Assembly: GCA_032334235.1 (NCBI GenBank)
Contig: JAVSGI010000003.1
Coordinates: forward strand, 1,116,001 to 1,180,000
Reading direction: 5' to 3'
Origin: Paracoccaceae bacterium Fryx2
GTDB taxonomy: Bacteria; Pseudomonadota; Alphaproteobacteria; Rhodobacterales; Rhodobacteraceae
Length of the DNA: 64,000 nt
Below, in pieces: positions 61,471 through 64,000 of the stretch (within the stretch, counting starts at the first letter, position 1; the number at the start of each line of letters is the position of its first letter). The notes under the pieces were generated by a model that saw only the letters and a program-made list of their open reading frames with translations, was not told where the DNA came from and did no database searches. The translations under genes and the position numbers were made by a program.

Positions 61471-63126
61471 ATGGCGTCCTGCACCGTTTCCCTTCCCTCG
61501 GATCCCGCACGGTTGAAGCGGATGGTTCTGGCCCTTCAGGCCGAGAACGCGGATCTGCGTGTCTATGCCGACCTTCTTCGGCTGATGATCTTCGGGGCGA
61601 AATCGGAGAAGATGGCGGCCCTCGATCCTGCGCAGATTGCGCTCGATCTGGGTGATCTGTCGGATATCGCCACGACGGGCCCAGCGGCGGCCAACGACGA
61701 TGCGCCCGGCTCCGGGGGGCCGCCGCGACGCAAGCCTCGTGCCGCGTCACGCAACATGGGCGCCTTGCCTGTGCATCTGCCGCGGCACGAAGAGGTCATC
61801 GAGCCGAAGAACACCATCTGCCCCTGCTGCAACCTGGCACTTCACCGCATCGGGGAAGACATTAGCGAGGCGCTCGACATCGTGCCCGCCCTGCTGCGCG
61901 TGATCCGCACGATCCGGCCGAAATACGCCTGCCGGTCCTGCGAAGACGGCGTCAGCCAGGCTCCAGCCCGGGCGCGGGTGATGAACGGTGGCATGGCGAC
62001 CACGGCGCTGGTCGCGCATGTCGTCGTCGCGAAGTTCGGCTGGCACCTTCCGCTTTACCGCCAGGCGCAAATGCTTGCGGGCGCAGGCCTCGACATCGAC
62101 CGGGGCACCCTCGGAGGCTGGGTCACCCGGGCCGCCTGGTGGCTCAAGCCGCTGCACGAGCGTCTGCTCGGCTTCATCCGGGCGCAGCCCCGCGTCTTCT
62201 GCGACGAGACCCCATTGCCGCGGCTCGATCCGGGCCGAGGCAGGACGAAGGTCTGTCAGTTGTGGGCACAGGCAATCGATGATCGGCCATGGAAGGGTCC
62301 GGCGCCGCCGGCCGTGGGCTATGTCTTCACGGAAGGTCGCGGAACGGATGATCTGGAGGCCCAACTGGGGCGTTTCGGCGGCGTTCTCCAAGTCGATGGC
62401 TATGGCGCCTACAAGAGCCTGGCCAAGCGGCGGCGCAAGAGCAATGTCGCCCCGCTGCGCCTGGCGTTCTGCCTTGCCCATGCCCGCCGCAAATTCGCCG
62501 ATGTGGTCAAGACCACCGGGTCGACGGAGGCGCTGGCGGTCATAGGCACGATCGCCGAGATCTACCTCATCGAAAGCCGCATCCGCGGGCTGAACGCCGA
62601 GGCTCGCCTGACAGCGCGAAAGGCAGAAAGTGCCGTCCTCATGTCGGCGCTGAAGGCGCAGCTCGAGCAGCTGATGGCCGAGGTCTCATCAAAGTCCTCG
62701 ATCGGCAAGGCTGCTGCCTATACCCTCGGGCACTGGCAGGGCCTGACGGCGCCCTCCGGGCCTCCGTCCGCCTTCGTTCGATCCACCGGATCGAACGATC
62801 GCCATGCGACCGGCTCCCGAAGCCTCGACGACGGCAGGATCGAGGTGGACAGCAATATCGTCGAGCGCTCGATCAAGCCGGTGTGCCTTACGCGCAAGAA
62901 TGCGCTCTTCGCCGGCTCGAAGCGTGGTGGCGAAAGCTGGGCCATTCTGGCCTCGCTGGTGAACACGGCCAAGCTCAACGGCATCGACCCGGAACTCTGG
63001 CTTGCGGACGTTCTGGAGCGCATCGTCTCCGGTGCCACCCCAATCAATCGGCTCGACACGTTGCTGCCCTGGACCTGGAAGGCCGAGCGCGAGGCACAGA
63101 GACACAGCGAGGTCTTGGCGGCATGA
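61471..63126 (+). CDS. tnpC: IS66 TnpC transposase
   Basis: 551 residues from ATG 61471 (MASCTVSLPSDPARLKR); an in-frame ATG 33 bp upstream is possible. N-terminal coil (LKRMVLALQAENADLRVYAD), zinc finger (NTICPCCNLAL and KYACRSCEDG), and DDE core with D in PRVFCDETPLPRLD, D in VLQVDGYGAYKSL and E in DSNIVERSIKPVCLTRKNAL. Intact. Confidence 0.93.
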   Translation: MASCTVSLPSDPARLKRMVLALQAENADLRVYADLLRLMIFGAKSEKMAALDPAQIALDLGDLSDIATTGPAAANDDAPGSGGPPRRKPRAASRNMGALPVHLPRHEEVIEPKNTICPCCNLALHRIGEDISEALDIVPALLRVIRTIRPKYACRSCEDGVSQAPARARVMNGGMATTALVAHVVVAKFGWHLPLYRQAQMLAGAGLDIDRGTLGGWVTRAAWWLKPLHERLLGFIRAQPRVFCDETPLPRLDPGRGRTKVCQLWAQAIDDRPWKGPAPPAVGYVFTEGRGTDDLEAQLGRFGGVLQVDGYGAYKSLAKRRRKSNVAPLRLAFCLAHARRKFADVVKTTGSTEALAVIGTIAEIYLIESRIRGLNAEARLTARKAESAVLMSALKAQLEQLMAEVSSKSSIGKAAAYTLGHWQGLTAPSGPPSAFVRSTGSNDRHATGSRSLDDGRIEVDSNIVERSIKPVCLTRKNALFAGSKRGGESWAILASLVNTAKLNGIDPELWLADVLERIVSGATPINRLDTLLPWTWKAEREAQRHSEVLAA

Positions 63127-63130
63127 CGGG

Positions 63131-64000
63131 TGAACCGCCCCGGGTTTACCGGAGGGTGGTTTGTTCAATGACTACGCGACCATATCGAGTGAGTTCAGGT
63201 TTGCATAGAACGCCTCCTCTGCTTCTGCGGGTGGGATGTATCCGATTGGGCCAAGCAGGCGGCGGTTGTTATACCAATCGATCCATTTCAGCGTTTCCCA
63301 TTCGACCTCGCGCATTGATTTCCAGGGGCCGATCTGGTTGATGACCTCTGTCTTGAACAGGCCGATGACGCATTCAGCCAAGGCGTTGTCATAGGCATCG
63401 CCAACTGTTCCAACGGAAAGGTCGATCTCGGCCTTGGCCAGGCGTTCGGTGTATTTGATCGACAGGTATTGTGATCCGCGGTCCGAATGGTGGACCAAGC
63501 TCTTGTTATCCGGCGTCTTTCTTTGCCAGATCGCTTGCTCCAGCGCGTCGAGCACAAACTGGGTCTTCATCGATGTCGAGACGCGCCAACCGACAATACG
63601 ACGTGCAAAGACGTCGATGACGAAGGCCACGTAGACGGTGCCGGACCATGTGGGCACATAGGTGAAATCTGAAACCCACAGCTTGTTCGGCCGATCCGCC
63701 ATGAACAGCCGGTTCACCTTGTCGTCCGGGCAAGGCAGAGACGTGTCAGGATTGGTCGTGATGACCTTCTTGCCACGGACCACGCCCCTGATGCCCAGAT
63801 GGCGCATCAATCGTTCCACGGTGCAGCGGGCGGCGTCTTCACCCTGCCGTCGCAAAACATGCCAGATCTTCCGCGCGCCATAGAGCTTGCGGTTGGCATC
63901 CCAGGCCGCGTCGATCTTGAGGCTCAGGGCGGCATCCGATTTGGCCCGGGCCGAGGCCCGGTCAGGATCACGCATGATCGCCCGCCGGTCATAAAAGGTG
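63131..64000 (-). mobile_element. IS51-group IS3 element, copy 3 (cut by window end)
   Basis: Same left end (TGAACCGCCCCGGG at 63131) and same OrfB as copies 1 and 2. The element should extend about 466 bp past the window. It inserted just after the IS66 tnpC stop. The target duplication cannot be checked. Confidence 0.94.
63172..64000 (-). CDS. IS3-family transposase OrfB (copy 3, 5' end outside window)
   Basis: The last 276 or so codons of the same OrfB as copies 1 and 2, including all three DDE motifs (WVSDFTYVP, HHSDRGSQY, ALAECVIGL). Only the N-terminal residues and orfA lie beyond 64000. Confidence 0.95.
   Translation of the reverse strand, partial: TFYDRRAIMRDPDRASARAKSDAALSLKIDAAWDANRKLYGARKIWHVLRRQGEDAARCTVERLMRHLGIRGVVRGKKVITTNPDTSLPCPDDKVNRLFMADRPNKLWVSDFTYVPTWSGTVYVAFVIDVFARRIVGWRVSTSMKTQFVLDALEQAIWQRKTPDNKSLVHHSDRGSQYLSIKYTERLAKAEIDLSVGTVGDAYDNALAECVIGLFKTEVINQIGPWKSMREVEWETLKWIDWYNNRRLLGPIGYIPPAEAEEAFYANLNSLDMVA

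Larger units (their letters stand above)
60520..63130 (+). mobile_element. IS66-family element, right end replaced by IS51 copy 3
   Basis: The left end GTGAGCGCGACGAGCGGG at 60520 is typical of IS66 (GTAAGCG-like). tnpA, tnpB and tnpC follow in order. Only four bases separate the tnpC stop from IS51 copy 3, so the right inverted repeat lies beyond that insertion or has been lost. Confidence 0.85.

Overview
High-G+C alphaproteobacterial DNA, most likely from the Rhodobacteraceae (Paracoccus/Gemmobacter/Rhodobacter-like). This is inferred from the protein style of the ugp, TAXI-TRAP, hmu, exb/tonB and COG0523 genes and from the spectrum of insertion sequences (IS). No rRNA or tRNA gene was recognised. 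The window looks like a plasmid or genomic-island region in decay: roughly a third of it is IS sequence, and many host genes are cut by insertions that can be undone on paper. I see no clear new biological system. The value lies in the reconstructable gene disruptions, the IS stratigraphy and a few regulatory signals.

Layout. 1-5061: end of a glycerol-3-phosphate ABC operon (ugpA, ugpE, ugpC), with ugpE split by an IS51-group IS3 element and ugpC split by an IS256 element; both have clean target-site duplications (TSDs). 5298-8199: four-gene minus-strand cluster (PCu(A)C-like protein, FtsX-type permease, ATPase, DUF3299 protein), probably metal related. 8271-9764: PhoA-type alkaline phosphatase. 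10018-12544: IS110 remnant, intact WYL regulator, and a coiled-coil gene broken by an in-frame TGA. 12545-17731: three-level nest of IS elements (IS5 type A, containing IS21, containing IS5 type B). 18049-21735: mobile-element debris (unknown gene, half a tyrosine integrase, IS256, a ParDE pair, a tail-gene fragment).

21838-25025: intact TAXI-type TRAP transporter. 25190-27345: oxidoreductase and dppF pseudogenes cut by an IS630 element. 27864-34443: intact peptide ABC operon followed by a D-aminopeptidase, suggesting uptake and hydrolysis of D-residue-containing peptides. 35234-39172: second peptide/nickel-type ABC operon with a truncated binding protein, then IS51 copy 2, then a cobalamin riboswitch on the same strand, then a small gene and a broken cobW-type gene. 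42084-45039: two IS256 copies head to head, 169 bp apart. 45040-47294: IS debris. 47295-48915: methyltransferase, NifX-like protein and LprI-like protein. 49414-50803: fifth IS256.

51204-60621: haem uptake locus with divergent arms, hmuR-exbB-exbD-tonB (minus) and hmuS-hmuT-hmuU-hmuV (plus). hmuS is split by a second copy of IS5 type B, and hmuV runs into an IS66 element. IS66 is in turn cut by IS51 copy 3 at the window edge. Several IS256 copies, IS51 copy 2 and IS5 type A lack TSDs, which indicates recombination or adjacent deletion between IS copies.
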